This document shows, in pieces, positions 25,312 to 33,356 of a stretch of DNA of 64,000 bases. The notes below the pieces were generated by a model that worked only from the letters and a program-made list of their open reading frames with translations, did no database searches and had not been told where the DNA came from. The translations under genes were made by a program, and so were the position numbers. This DNA comes from Burkholderia cenocepacia (lineage in GTDB: Bacteria > Pseudomonadota > Gammaproteobacteria > Burkholderiales > Burkholderiaceae), in assembly GCF_900446215.1 (NCBI RefSeq), contig NZ_UAQZ01000002.1, positions 248,001-312,000 on the forward strand, in the 5' to 3' direction. How positions within the stretch are numbered: the first letter of the stretch is position 1; each line of letters opens with the position of its first letter.

Positions 25312-25503
25312 ATGTCCAAGCTCATTCAACAAGCCAGCCGTTTCGTTCGCGATGAAGATGGCGTGACCGCCATCGAATACGGCCTGATCGCCGCGCTGAT
25401 CGCAGTCGGCATCATCCTCGCGCTGTCGACCATCGGGAAGGACCTCAAGACCGTGTTCAGCACGATCGCGGCCGACCTCGATTCGGCGGTGGCAGGCATC
25501 TGA
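25312..25503 (+). CDS. flp2: Flp-type IVb pilin 2
   Basis: A 63-residue Flp prepilin, close paralogue of pilin 1 with the same layout: leader ending DEDG, cleavage after Gly17, mature VTAIEYGLIAALIAVGII, and an identical C-terminus starting DLKTVFSTIAAD. Differences cluster in the leader and mid-helix. AAGGAG precedes the ATG. It is separated from pilin 1 by 140 bp and followed after 13 nt by a strong hairpin. Two near-identical pilins may give a gene-dosage effect or mixed fibres. Confidence 0.93.
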   Translation: MSKLIQQASRFVRDEDGVTAIEYGLIAALIAVGIILALSTIGKDLKTVFSTIAADLDSAVAGI

Positions 25504-25516
25504 TGGAGCGTGCCGC

Positions 25517-25550
25517 GGACGGCTCGGCTGGTGCAGCGTTCGAGCCGTCC
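25517..25550 (+). terminator. Hairpin after pilin gene 2
   Basis: GGACGGCTCG (25517-25526) and CGAGCCGTCC (25541-25550) form a perfect 10-bp stem with a 14-nt loop. It has the same position as the hairpin after pilin 1 but another sequence, which argues for function: high pilin level relative to the downstream assembly genes. Confidence 0.5.
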
Positions 25551-25585
25551 CCGGCCATCCGACCAACCGGAAACCGGAGACCATC

Positions 25586-25804
25586 ATGCAAGCCATCATG
25601 CGTGTCGCACGTTGCTGGATCGCCGACGAACGAGGCGTGACGTCGATCGAATATGCGCTGCTCGCGTCGATGTTCGCCATCGCGGTACTGGGTAGCGTCG
25701 TCACGCTGAAGGGCTCGCTCGGCGCTGCGTACGAGATGATCGCCGCGGCCGTGACGGCTGCCGTGACCACCGCCGTGACCACCGCGCTGTCCATGGTTTC
25801 CTGA
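25586..25804 (+). CDS. Flp-like pilin 3 (divergent pilin or pseudopilin)
   Basis: A 72-residue protein with the same prepilin layout: leader ending DERG, Gly17/Val18 cleavage site, mature VTSIEYALLASMFAIAVLG with Glu and Tyr at +5 and +6. It departs from pilins 1 and 2 after the hydrophobic core and ends in an Ala/Val/Thr repeat, AAAVTAAVTTAVTTALSMVS. It lies 82 bp after pilin 2. It could be a minor pilin or an initiator; nothing in the sequence decides this. Confidence 0.85.
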   Translation: MQAIMRVARCWIADERGVTSIEYALLASMFAIAVLGSVVTLKGSLGAAYEMIAAAVTAAVTTAVTTALSMVS

Positions 25805-25832
25805 TCCACCGATTCGATTCGCGAGGTTCGCC

Positions 25833-26372
25833 ATGTTTCCCGTTGCGCCGCCTTACCCGGTTCCGTTGTGCGTGACGCTGCTCGCGGTCGCCGCGGCCAG
25901 CACGGACATCGCGACCCGTCGCATTCCGAATCGTCTCGTCTTGCTCGGCCTGGTCGGCGCATTGATCGCCCAGTGCCTGTTGCACGGCGTGCCGGCGGGC
26001 GTGCTCGGCTGGCTCGCCGGGGCGGCAACCGGCTTCGGCCTGCTGCTGCCGTTCTACCTGTTGCGCGGAATGGCGGCGGGCGACGTGAAGCTGATGCTCG
26101 CGATCGGCGCGTGGGTCGGCGCGGAAATGACCTTTTACATCGTGCTGGCCACGTTCCTGGCCGGCGGGATCGGCGCCATCGCCTACGCGCTGCTGCGCGG
26201 GCGGATGCGCCAGATGTGGGCGAACGTGCGCACGCTGATCGTGCGGCGCTCGCCAGCGGCGCGCGCCGAGGCCGACGACGGCCCCGCCGGGATCACATCG
26301 GTCGGCACGCTGCCGTACGGTGTGGCGATCGCGGCCGGCACGCTGGGCATGCTGTTCGCGTCGTGCGCATAG
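25833..26372 (+). CDS. cpaA: Prepilin peptidase, TadV/CpaA family
   Basis: A 179-residue inner-membrane aspartic protease with four to six hydrophobic segments. The two catalytic Asp motifs are visible: STDIATRRIPNRLV after the first segment, and RGMAAGDVKLMLAIGAWVG in the middle. It cuts the leaders of the Flp pilins and of the TadE/F pseudopilins. GAGG lies 6 nt before the ATG. It lacks the N-methylating cytoplasmic domain of PilD-type enzymes, as is normal for Tad systems. Confidence 0.9.
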   Translation: MFPVAPPYPVPLCVTLLAVAAASTDIATRRIPNRLVLLGLVGALIAQCLLHGVPAGVLGWLAGAATGFGLLLPFYLLRGMAAGDVKLMLAIGAWVGAEMTFYIVLATFLAGGIGAIAYALLRGRMRQMWANVRTLIVRRSPAARAEADDGPAGITSVGTLPYGVAIAAGTLGMLFASCA

Positions 26373-26415
26373 CGCGGCGGTTCCGTCACGAAGACGCAAC
26401 GAGGACGCAACGATC

Positions 26416-27816
26416 ATGAACACGAACCACACCGAACCGAGACGCGACGCGCAGGTGGCACACCTGCCCGATCCGCTGCCGTCGCGGGAGGTCCATACGA
26501 AGCTGGGCGCGCAGCTGCCGTCGGCGCCGCGCTCGCTCGCGGAAACCGGGCTGAGCATGGCGTTCGTCGGCGGCCTCGTGCTGAAGTCGACGCTGGTGCT
26601 CGGTCGCCCGTCTTACGGCGATCTGGTCGAGCGGCACTGCCTGCCGCTCGCGGTGCTCGACGAAGTCTTCGCGTTCCTGGTGCGCGAGCATCTGGTCGAG
26701 TTGACCCATCGCGGCGCGACTGATCTCGACGTGACGTTCCGCCTGACCGATGCAGGCCGCGTGCTCGCGCTCGAGGAACGGGAACGCAGCGGCTACAGCG
26801 GGCCCGCGCCGGTGACGCTGGATGCGTACCTCGCGAGCGTGGCCGCGCATTCGGTGCGCAAGCTGCACATCGGCCAGAGCGACGTGTGGGCCGCATTCGA
26901 AGGCGTCGTGATCGACACGGCGGTGCTCGATGCGGCGGCCGCCGCGCTGAACGCGGGCCGGCCGCTGCTGATCTACGGTCCGGCCGGCAGCGGCAAGACC
27001 TTTCTCGCCGAACGGCTCGGCGCGCTGATGCACGGCCGCGTGCCGGTGCCGTACGCGATCTGCGCGGCCGGCGAAGTGATCCAGGTCTACGACCCGCTCG
27101 TGCACGTCGACGCGGAAGCCGCGGGCGCCGGCCAGTCGGTCGATCGCCGGTGGCGCCTGTGCGAACGGCCGGTCGTGATGTCGGGCGGCGAGCTGACGCT
27201 CGACGAGCTCGACCTGCGGCGCGACGAAGCGGCCGGCTTCTATCAGGCGCCGCCGCACATGAAGGCGAACATGGGCATGTACGTCGTCGACGATCTCGGT
27301 CGCCAGCGCGTCGAGCCGCGCGACCTGCTCAATCGCTGGCTGCGTCCGCTCGATCGCGGCGTCGATTTCATGACGCTCGAATCCGGCAACCGCTTCGTGC
27401 TGCCGTTCGACGTGTGGCCGGTGTTCTCGAGCAACCTCGCGCCGGAGCAGTTCTGCGACGACGCGTTCATGCGCCGCCTCGGCTCGAAGCTGCACGTCGG
27501 CGCGATGTCGATCGACGACTACCGCGCGGTGTACGACGCCGCTTGCGCAGCGCTCGGGCTCGTGTCGGCGAGCGATGCGTTCGAGTTCCTGCTGCATCGG
27601 CTGCATCTGCCGACCGGCAAGGCGTTTCTCGCGTGCTTTCCGGCGGACCTGCTGCGCCTCGTGGCCGCCGGCGCGCGTTACCGCGGCGATCCGCCCGAGG
27701 TGACGCACGACGCGCTGTACGACGCGTGGGCGAGTTACTTCGGCGCGGCGCCTGAACGGGACGGCAGCCATCCGCCGCCCGTCGAGCGCGGAGGCCGTAC
27801 GTTCGTCACCGGTTGA
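26416..27816 (+). CDS. AAA-type ATPase of the tad locus
   Basis: A 466-residue protein. Residues 40-125 read like a winged-helix region (RPSYGDLVERHCLPLAVLDE), followed by an AAA core with Walker A GPAGSGKTF (188-196) and Walker B MYVVDDLG (288-295). Similar genes are annotated in Burkholderia/Ralstonia pilus loci as ATPases with chaperone activity; the classical tad locus of Aggregatibacter has no counterpart. It starts 43 nt after the prepilin peptidase gene and ends 35 nt before cpaB. I infer a remodelling or regulatory ATPase for pilus assembly, separate from the CpaF motor. The start at 26416 has GAGG upstream. Confidence 0.75.
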   Translation: MNTNHTEPRRDAQVAHLPDPLPSREVHTKLGAQLPSAPRSLAETGLSMAFVGGLVLKSTLVLGRPSYGDLVERHCLPLAVLDEVFAFLVREHLVELTHRGATDLDVTFRLTDAGRVLALEERERSGYSGPAPVTLDAYLASVAAHSVRKLHIGQSDVWAAFEGVVIDTAVLDAAAAALNAGRPLLIYGPAGSGKTFLAERLGALMHGRVPVPYAICAAGEVIQVYDPLVHVDAEAAGAGQSVDRRWRLCERPVVMSGGELTLDELDLRRDEAAGFYQAPPHMKANMGMYVVDDLGRQRVEPRDLLNRWLRPLDRGVDFMTLESGNRFVLPFDVWPVFSSNLAPEQFCDDAFMRRLGSKLHVGAMSIDDYRAVYDAACAALGLVSASDAFEFLLHRLHLPTGKAFLACFPADLLRLVAAGARYRGDPPEVTHDALYDAWASYFGAAPERDGSHPPPVERGGRTFVTG

Positions 27817-27851
27817 GCGGTTTCTTTCACGATTCGTCGAGGAGCATTGCC

Positions 27852-28691
27852 ATGAAAAACAGTCGAGCGGTCATGATGCTGGTCGTCGCGATGATCGCGG
27901 GTCTTGCCGCGGTCGTATTCGCTTCCCACTGGCTGATGCAGACATCCACGAACTCGGTCACGTCCGTCGCGGTGGCCACCACCGACCTGAACCTGGGCGA
28001 GCCGCTCGGGCCGAACCAGATCCACATGGTGAGCTGGCCGTCCGGCAGCGTGCCGACCGGCGCGTTCACCGACACGAAGGCGCTCGAAGGGCGGGTCGTG
28101 CGCACCAGCCTGTCGCGCGGCGAGCCGGTGATCGAATCGAAGCTCGCGCCGGTCGGCACGAAGGGCGGGCTGTCCGCGGTGATCGCCGACGGCAGCCGCG
28201 CGATCACGGTGCGCGTGAACGACGTGGTCGGCGTCGCGGGCTTCGCGCTGCCGGGCAACTACGTCGACGTGATCGTCAACACGCAGGAACAGCAGGGCAA
28301 GACCGACGGGCAGAGCATCTCGAAGATCGTGCTCGAGCACATCCTCGTGCTCGCCGTCGCGCAGCAGGTCAGCCGCGACGACACGGCGCCGAAGGTGGTC
28401 AACGCGGTGACGCTGGAAGTCACGCCCGACCAGGCCGAACGGCTCGACCTCGCGCGCAGCGTCGGCACGCTGTCGCTCGTGCTGCGCAACCAGGTCGACC
28501 AGAAGACGCTGAACACCGACGGTGCGACCAAGCTCACGCTGCTCGGCAAGGAGCCCGCACCGGCAGCGCCGCCGGCGCCCGTCCACGTACGGCCGGTCCG
28601 CGTGCACGTCGCCTCGCACGCGGCGCCGGACGTGCGGCGCGACTGCGTCGGCGTGCTGACCGGCGTGAAGGGCAGCGTCGAATGTTTCTGA
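27852..28691 (+). CDS. cpaB: Flp pilus assembly protein CpaB/RcpC
   Basis: A 279-residue periplasmic protein anchored by one N-terminal segment (about residues 6-25). An SAF domain follows (VATTDLNLGEPLGPNQIHMV), then a beta-rich part with RAITVRVNDVVGVAGFALPG, the conserved CpaB motif. It is thought to link the inner-membrane platform to the secretin. GGAG precedes ATG 27852. The C-terminal 50 residues are Pro/His/Val-rich and include a Cys pair (CVGVLTGVKGSVEC) that could form a disulfide. Confidence 0.88.
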   Translation: MKNSRAVMMLVVAMIAGLAAVVFASHWLMQTSTNSVTSVAVATTDLNLGEPLGPNQIHMVSWPSGSVPTGAFTDTKALEGRVVRTSLSRGEPVIESKLAPVGTKGGLSAVIADGSRAITVRVNDVVGVAGFALPGNYVDVIVNTQEQQGKTDGQSISKIVLEHILVLAVAQQVSRDDTAPKVVNAVTLEVTPDQAERLDLARSVGTLSLVLRNQVDQKTLNTDGATKLTLLGKEPAPAAPPAPVHVRPVRVHVASHAAPDVRRDCVGVLTGVKGSVECF

Positions 28692-28795
28692 AGCAGATCG
28701 AACCAGCCAGACCAACAAACCGGCCGCCGGCAACGCGCGGCGGCCTTGGAAGTCGATAACCGGCACGGCGCCGGTCTCTCGGGGGATCAGACGAA

Positions 28796-30730
28796 ATGAA
28801 GATCAAACCGCAACGCACAGGTACCGGCCCACTGCGCACACGCGTCGCACGGGGCACGATGATGACCGCGATCCTCTGTTCGGGATGGCTGACCGTGTAT
28901 GGCGCGCTCGCGCAGGAAGGCATCGAATCGGCGGTGCTGACGAAGGGCGGCGCCAGCGCGCCGGCCGCGGTCGGCAAGGGGCCGATGCAGATGACGATCA
29001 GCATGGCGCCGGTGCCGGCCGCCGCGCCCGCCGCATCGGCGGGGCCGCTGCGCGGGCCGAACTGCGTGGGCGCCGTGCGCGAATCGACCAGCGTCGCCGT
29101 GCCGCTCGGCAAGTCGCTGCTGGTGCCGATGCCGGAGCCGGTGCGCAACCGGACGATCGGCAATCCGGCCGTCGCGCAGGCGACGATGGTATCGCCGCAG
29201 ACGCTGTACATCCTCGGGCTGGCGGTCGGCACGACCAACATGATCGTGCAGGGCAAGAGCGGTGCGTGCCGCGTGATCGACGTCGCGGTCGGCGCGGATG
29301 CCGGCGGCCTGCAGGCGTCGCTGCTGCAGCTGATGCCGAACGAGCGCGACATCCACGTGTCGACCGCGGCCGGCACGATCGTGCTGGCCGGCACCGTGTC
29401 GAGCTCGCAGGCCGCGCAGCAGGCCGTGCAGATCGCCCATGCGTACGGCGACAGCGCGGGCGATGCTGCGGGCGGCGGCAAGCAGGGCGGCGGCGTGCTC
29501 AACATGCTGAATGTCACGTCGCCGCAGCAGGTGATGCTCGAGGTGAAGGTGGCCGAGGTGTCGAAGACGCTGATCAACCAGATGGGCAGCGCATTCAACA
29601 TCCAGGGCGGCTTCGGTTCGTGGAGCGGTGCGCTGGTCAGCAACCTGCTCGCGGGCGTCGCGAGCGGCGCGGTGTTCAACAAGGCGAACAACCGGCCGTT
29701 CAGCATCGCGGCCGACGCGCAGAACACCGACAACCTCGTCAAGATCCTCGCGGAGCCGAATCTCGTGACGATCAGCGGCCAGGAAGCGACGTTCCTCGCC
29801 GGCGGCAAGATCTTCATCCCGATCCCGCAGAGCAGCGGCAACGGCACGTCGTCGATCACGCTGCAGGAAGAGGAATTCGGCGTCGCGCTGAAGTTCACGC
29901 CGACCGTGCTGGCCAACGGCCGGATCAGCCTGAAGGTCGCGCCGGAAGTGTCGGAGCTGTCGCAGACGGGCGTCACGCTGAGCGCGACCAACATCGGCGG
30001 CACGTCGATCCTGCCGCTGATCACGACGCGGCGCGCATCGACGACGGTGCAGATGAGCGACGGCGAATCGTTCGCGATCGGCGGGCTGATCAAGGACAAC
30101 GCGACCGGCGCGCTGAAGGCGATCCCGGGTGTCGGCGAAGTGCCGGTGCTCGGCGCGCTGTTCCGCAGCACGTCGTTCCAGCAGGATCGCACCGAGTTGA
30201 TCTTCCTGATCACGCCGCACCTGGTGAAGCCGCTGCAGACCGCGGACGTCGCGCTGCCGACCGACAGCTTCTCGAAGCCGAACGAAGTCGACGTGTATGC
30301 GACCGGCAACATGGAAGGCCGTGGCGGCGTGCGCAAGGCAGGCGCGCAGCCGATGCAACCCGCGAACGGCGCGGCCGCCGCCCCGCAGACCCCGGCCCAG
30401 GCCCCGGCGCCCGCGCCGACGCCGCACTCGGAAGCCCCGGGCGCACCGGCCGCGCTGCCCGCGCCGCGTGCTCCGCAGGACGCCGACGTGCAGCCGCCGG
30501 CGCCGGCCGAGCCGCCGAAGGCGCCGGCGCCGGTCGCGGCCGCCGCCCCGCAGCCCGACCCGGCCACCGCGGCGCGTGTCGCGCGCATCGAAGCCGCCGC
30601 CGCGCGCCTCGCGGCAGCGGGCGCCGAACCGTCGGCCCAGCCGGCGGCGCGCCAGAAGCACCGGATCGCGGCGGCGCCCAAGGCGCAGATCGCGCGCGCC
30701 GGCGCGGAACCCCAGTCCACCGATCGTTGA
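28796..30730 (+). CDS. cpaC: Flp pilus secretin CpaC/RcpA with long Pro/Ala-rich tail
   Basis: A 644-residue outer-membrane secretin. After a signal peptide (about residues 1-40) comes the pilus-secretin N-domain with VPLGKSLLVPMPEPV and a BON-like domain near residues 170-220, then the secretin core (about 240-480) with VMLEVKVAEVSKTLINQMG and the signature LPLITTRRASTTVQMSDGES. From about residue 500 to the end the chain is almost only Ala, Pro, Gln and Glu, roughly 145 residues, which is much longer than in typical CpaC proteins. GGGGGA precedes the ATG. The next gene, for a small lipoprotein, may be its pilotin. Confidence 0.9.
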   Translation: MKIKPQRTGTGPLRTRVARGTMMTAILCSGWLTVYGALAQEGIESAVLTKGGASAPAAVGKGPMQMTISMAPVPAAAPAASAGPLRGPNCVGAVRESTSVAVPLGKSLLVPMPEPVRNRTIGNPAVAQATMVSPQTLYILGLAVGTTNMIVQGKSGACRVIDVAVGADAGGLQASLLQLMPNERDIHVSTAAGTIVLAGTVSSSQAAQQAVQIAHAYGDSAGDAAGGGKQGGGVLNMLNVTSPQQVMLEVKVAEVSKTLINQMGSAFNIQGGFGSWSGALVSNLLAGVASGAVFNKANNRPFSIAADAQNTDNLVKILAEPNLVTISGQEATFLAGGKIFIPIPQSSGNGTSSITLQEEEFGVALKFTPTVLANGRISLKVAPEVSELSQTGVTLSATNIGGTSILPLITTRRASTTVQMSDGESFAIGGLIKDNATGALKAIPGVGEVPVLGALFRSTSFQQDRTELIFLITPHLVKPLQTADVALPTDSFSKPNEVDVYATGNMEGRGGVRKAGAQPMQPANGAAAAPQTPAQAPAPAPTPHSEAPGAPAALPAPRAPQDADVQPPAPAEPPKAPAPVAAAAPQPDPATAARVARIEAAAARLAAAGAEPSAQPAARQKHRIAAAPKAQIARAGAEPQSTDR

Positions 30731-30750
30731 AGCCATCCAAGGGGAAGCTC

Positions 30751-31047
30751 ATGAAATCCGCCTACCTCGTATTCGTGCGCCGCGCGGCGCTCGCCGTCCC
30801 GCTCGCGTTCGCGCTTGCCGGCTGCATGTCGTCGACCCCGGTGTGGGACAGCCGCTTCGGCGACTCGGTCCGCACCGTGATGCAGGCCCAGATCATCGAT
30901 CCGCATGCCGGCGAGCATCCGGCGTCGGCGTCGGGGATCGACGGCAGCGCCGCCGCGGCCGCGCTCGACAACTACGACAAGTCGTTCAAGCAGACCGTGC
31001 CGCCCGCCAATGCGTTCGTGATCGGCATCGGCAAGGCTACCCAGTAA
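30751..31047 (+). CDS. Small lipoprotein of the tad locus
   Basis: A 98-residue protein with a lipoprotein signal peptide: basic start, hydrophobic core, lipobox LAGC with Cys25 as the lipidated residue. The mature part includes WDSRFGDSVRTVMQAQIIDP, seen in lipoproteins next to cpaC in related beta-proteobacteria. It starts 20 nt after the secretin gene with AAGGGGA as ribosome binding site. By position it could replace CpaD or act as a secretin pilotin; no CpaD domain is visible. Confidence 0.8.
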   Translation: MKSAYLVFVRRAALAVPLAFALAGCMSSTPVWDSRFGDSVRTVMQAQIIDPHAGEHPASASGIDGSAAAAALDNYDKSFKQTVPPANAFVIGIGKATQ

Positions 31048-31072
31048 CGACACCACGCTCAGGGAGAACGCC

Positions 31073-32344
31073 ATGAACAGCGCAGCCCGCCATCCGAAAG
31101 TCACGCGTCGCGGCCTGCATCGCCAGCGCGGTGCCGTCGCGATCATCGTCGGCCTTTCGCTGGCGGTGATGATCGGATTCGTCGGGCTCGCGCTGGATCT
31201 TGGCAAGCTGTACGTCACGCGCAGCGAACTGCAGAACAGCGCCGATGCCTGCGCGCTGTCCGCCGCGCGCGACCTGACTTCGGCGATCAGCCTGTCGGTG
31301 GCCGAGGCCGACGGCATCGCCGCCGGCCACCTGAATTTCGTGTTTTTCCAGAAAACGTCGGTGCAGATGTCGACGAATGCGAACGTCACGTTCAGCGATT
31401 CGCTGACCAACCCGTTCCTGACCAAGAGCGCGGTCACGAAGCCGGCGAGCATCAAGTACGTGCAGTGCACCGCGACGCTGAGCAACATCGCGCACTGGTT
31501 CATCGAGGTGCTGAACGTGCTGCCGGGCACGAAGCTCGCGAATGCGGCGGAAGTGTCGGCGAGCGCGATCGCGACCGTCGGCGGCGGGCAGACGACCTGC
31601 GCGATTCCCGTGTTCGTGTGCCGCGGCCCGTCCGATCCGGCCTACAAGGTCGGCGACTGGATCTCGTCGCCGTCCGGGTCGTCGTCGACCTACGGGCCCG
31701 GCAACTTCGGCTGGGCGGCGCTCGACGGCTCGACGAACGAGACGACGCTCGCGAGCGAGCTGTCGGGCAATACCTGCAACATCACGAGCCCGCCGGACCT
31801 GAGCACCACGGGCTTGAAGTCGGCGGCGCAGCGGGCCTGGAACACGCGCTTCGGGATCTATACGAACGGCGCGAACGGCTCGAGCGGCCAGCCCGACTTC
31901 ACCGGCTACGCGTACGTCGGGCCGAACTACGGGCCGCCGGGAACACCGGGCATCAAGGGTGACGCGTACACGCAGTTCGTGGCCGACCGCGCGAGCTTCA
32001 AGCCTTACCAGGGCGACGGCGCACCGCCGTCGGGCAGCGGCATCGCGACCAACGGCACGGCGACGGCGAGCAACTACCAGACGTTCGGCGGCGATCGCCG
32101 CGTCGCGCTCGCGCCGGAGGGCGACTGCTCGACGCTGTCCGGCAGCAGCGGCAAGGTGCACATCACGCAATGGGATTGCGTGCTGATGCTCGATCCGCTG
32201 CCGTTCAGCGCCGGCAGCGGCCCCGTGGTGGCGCACCTCGAATACCTCGGCTCGTCGGTTTCCGGCAACAACCCGTGCGCGACGCACGGCTTGCCCGGCA
32301 GCGGCAGCGCGTCCGGAACCCAGGTTCCGATGCTCGTTCGATAA
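31073..32344 (+). CDS. tadG: TadG-like pilus assembly protein
   Basis: A 423-residue protein with the TadG/TadE-like start: RQRGAVAIIVGLSLAVMIGF, then VGLALDLGKLYVTRSELQNS and ADACALSAARDL, an inner-membrane anchor followed by an extracytoplasmic domain. The C-terminal part is Gly/Ser/Thr-rich with several Cys residues. GGGAGAA precedes the ATG. TadG is needed for Flp pilus biogenesis and may cap or regulate fibres; many TadG proteins carry a von Willebrand A domain, but I do not see a clear metal site here. Confidence 0.82.
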   Translation: MNSAARHPKVTRRGLHRQRGAVAIIVGLSLAVMIGFVGLALDLGKLYVTRSELQNSADACALSAARDLTSAISLSVAEADGIAAGHLNFVFFQKTSVQMSTNANVTFSDSLTNPFLTKSAVTKPASIKYVQCTATLSNIAHWFIEVLNVLPGTKLANAAEVSASAIATVGGGQTTCAIPVFVCRGPSDPAYKVGDWISSPSGSSSTYGPGNFGWAALDGSTNETTLASELSGNTCNITSPPDLSTTGLKSAAQRAWNTRFGIYTNGANGSSGQPDFTGYAYVGPNYGPPGTPGIKGDAYTQFVADRASFKPYQGDGAPPSGSGIATNGTATASNYQTFGGDRRVALAPEGDCSTLSGSSGKVHITQWDCVLMLDPLPFSAGSGPVVAHLEYLGSSVSGNNPCATHGLPGSGSASGTQVPMLVR

Positions 32345-32357
32345 CGGAGAGACGATC

Positions 32358-32894
32358 ATGAAGAAGCCGTCGATTCGTCGTTCGCGCGCCCGCGGCGCCG
32401 TCGCCGTCGAGTTCGCGCTCGTGCTGATGCCGATGATCATGCTGGCGACCGGCGTGGCGGAGTTCGGCCGCGCGATCTACCAGTACGAGACGCTGACCAA
32501 GGCGACCCGCGACGCGGCGCGCTACCTGTCGGTCTGGCTGCCGACCGACAGCGCGTATCCGGTGGCGCAGGCGCAGTGCCTGGTCGTGTACGGCAGCACG
32601 ACGTGCGGCTCGGCCGGCAGCGAGCTGGTGCCCGGGCTCAAGACGTCGATGGTCACGATCTGCGACGCACAGCACACGACCGGCTGCAGCGACGCATCCG
32701 ACCCGTCGCAGTTCGCGAACCTGCCGACCTACGACGCGGACAACAACAGTTCGTCGAGCGGCTCGGCGGCGGGCGCGATCAACGTCGTCGAAGTGAAGAT
32801 CAGCGGCTACAAGTACCAGCCGATTCCCGCGTACCCGGGACTGCCGTCGATCACCTTCGGCAACATCGTCACCGTGATGAGGCAAGTGTCATGA
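32358..32894 (+). CDS. tadE: TadE-family pseudopilin
   Basis: A 178-residue TadE-like protein. The processing site is RARGAVAVEFALVLMPMIML, with cleavage expected after Gly and Glu at +5, followed by AEFGRAIYQYETLTKATRDA, typical of the family. The extracytoplasmic part has four Cys residues and a Ser-rich loop. GGAGAG precedes the ATG. Its stop overlaps the next start by 4 nt (ATGA), so the two pseudopilins are translated in a coupled way and probably act as a pair. Confidence 0.87.
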   Translation: MKKPSIRRSRARGAVAVEFALVLMPMIMLATGVAEFGRAIYQYETLTKATRDAARYLSVWLPTDSAYPVAQAQCLVVYGSTTCGSAGSELVPGLKTSMVTICDAQHTTGCSDASDPSQFANLPTYDADNNSSSSGSAAGAINVVEVKISGYKYQPIPAYPGLPSITFGNIVTVMRQVS

Positions 32895-33334
32895 ACGCAC
32901 GCCGCTTTCCGCCATCACACCGGCGCGCCCAGCGCGGCGTCGCGATCGTCGAGTTCGCCCTCATCGCGTCGGTGCTGATCATGCTGCTGATCGGCATCTT
33001 CGAATTCGGTCGCGTGCTGTTCTACTGGAATACCGCGAGCGAGGCCGTGCGTCTCGGCGCGCGCACGGCGGTCGTCTGCGACGTGAACGCCGCCGGCGTC
33101 GTGAAGCGCGTGCGGTCGCTGCTGCCGCTGCTGTCGGACGCGAACGTGTCGGTCAGCTACACGCCGACGAGTTGCGACATCAACACGTGCTCGTTCGTGA
33201 CGGTGAGCGTCACGAACGTCACCGTCAAGACCATGATCCCGTTCGTGAACGTCACGGTCAGGATGCCGCCGTTCACGACGACGCTGCCGCGCGAAAGCCT
33301 GAGCTCCGCGACGGGCGGCTCCGCCTGCAACTAA
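32891..33334 (+). CDS. tadF: TadE/TadF-family pseudopilin
   Basis: A 147-residue protein with prepilin-like start RRAQRGVAIVEFALIASVLI, cleavage expected after Gly with Glu at +5, then IFEFGRVLFYWNTASEAVRL. It is shorter than its upstream partner and has a Val/Thr-rich C-terminal domain with paired Cys residues (DINTCS and GSACN). It is coupled to the preceding gene by a 4-nt overlap. The symbol is by position; it is as close to TadE as to TadF. Confidence 0.82.
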   Translation: MNARRFPPSHRRAQRGVAIVEFALIASVLIMLLIGIFEFGRVLFYWNTASEAVRLGARTAVVCDVNAAGVVKRVRSLLPLLSDANVSVSYTPTSCDINTCSFVTVSVTNVTVKTMIPFVNVTVRMPPFTTTLPRESLSSATGGSACN

Positions 33335-33356
33335 TCGAACACACGAGGCACACGAC

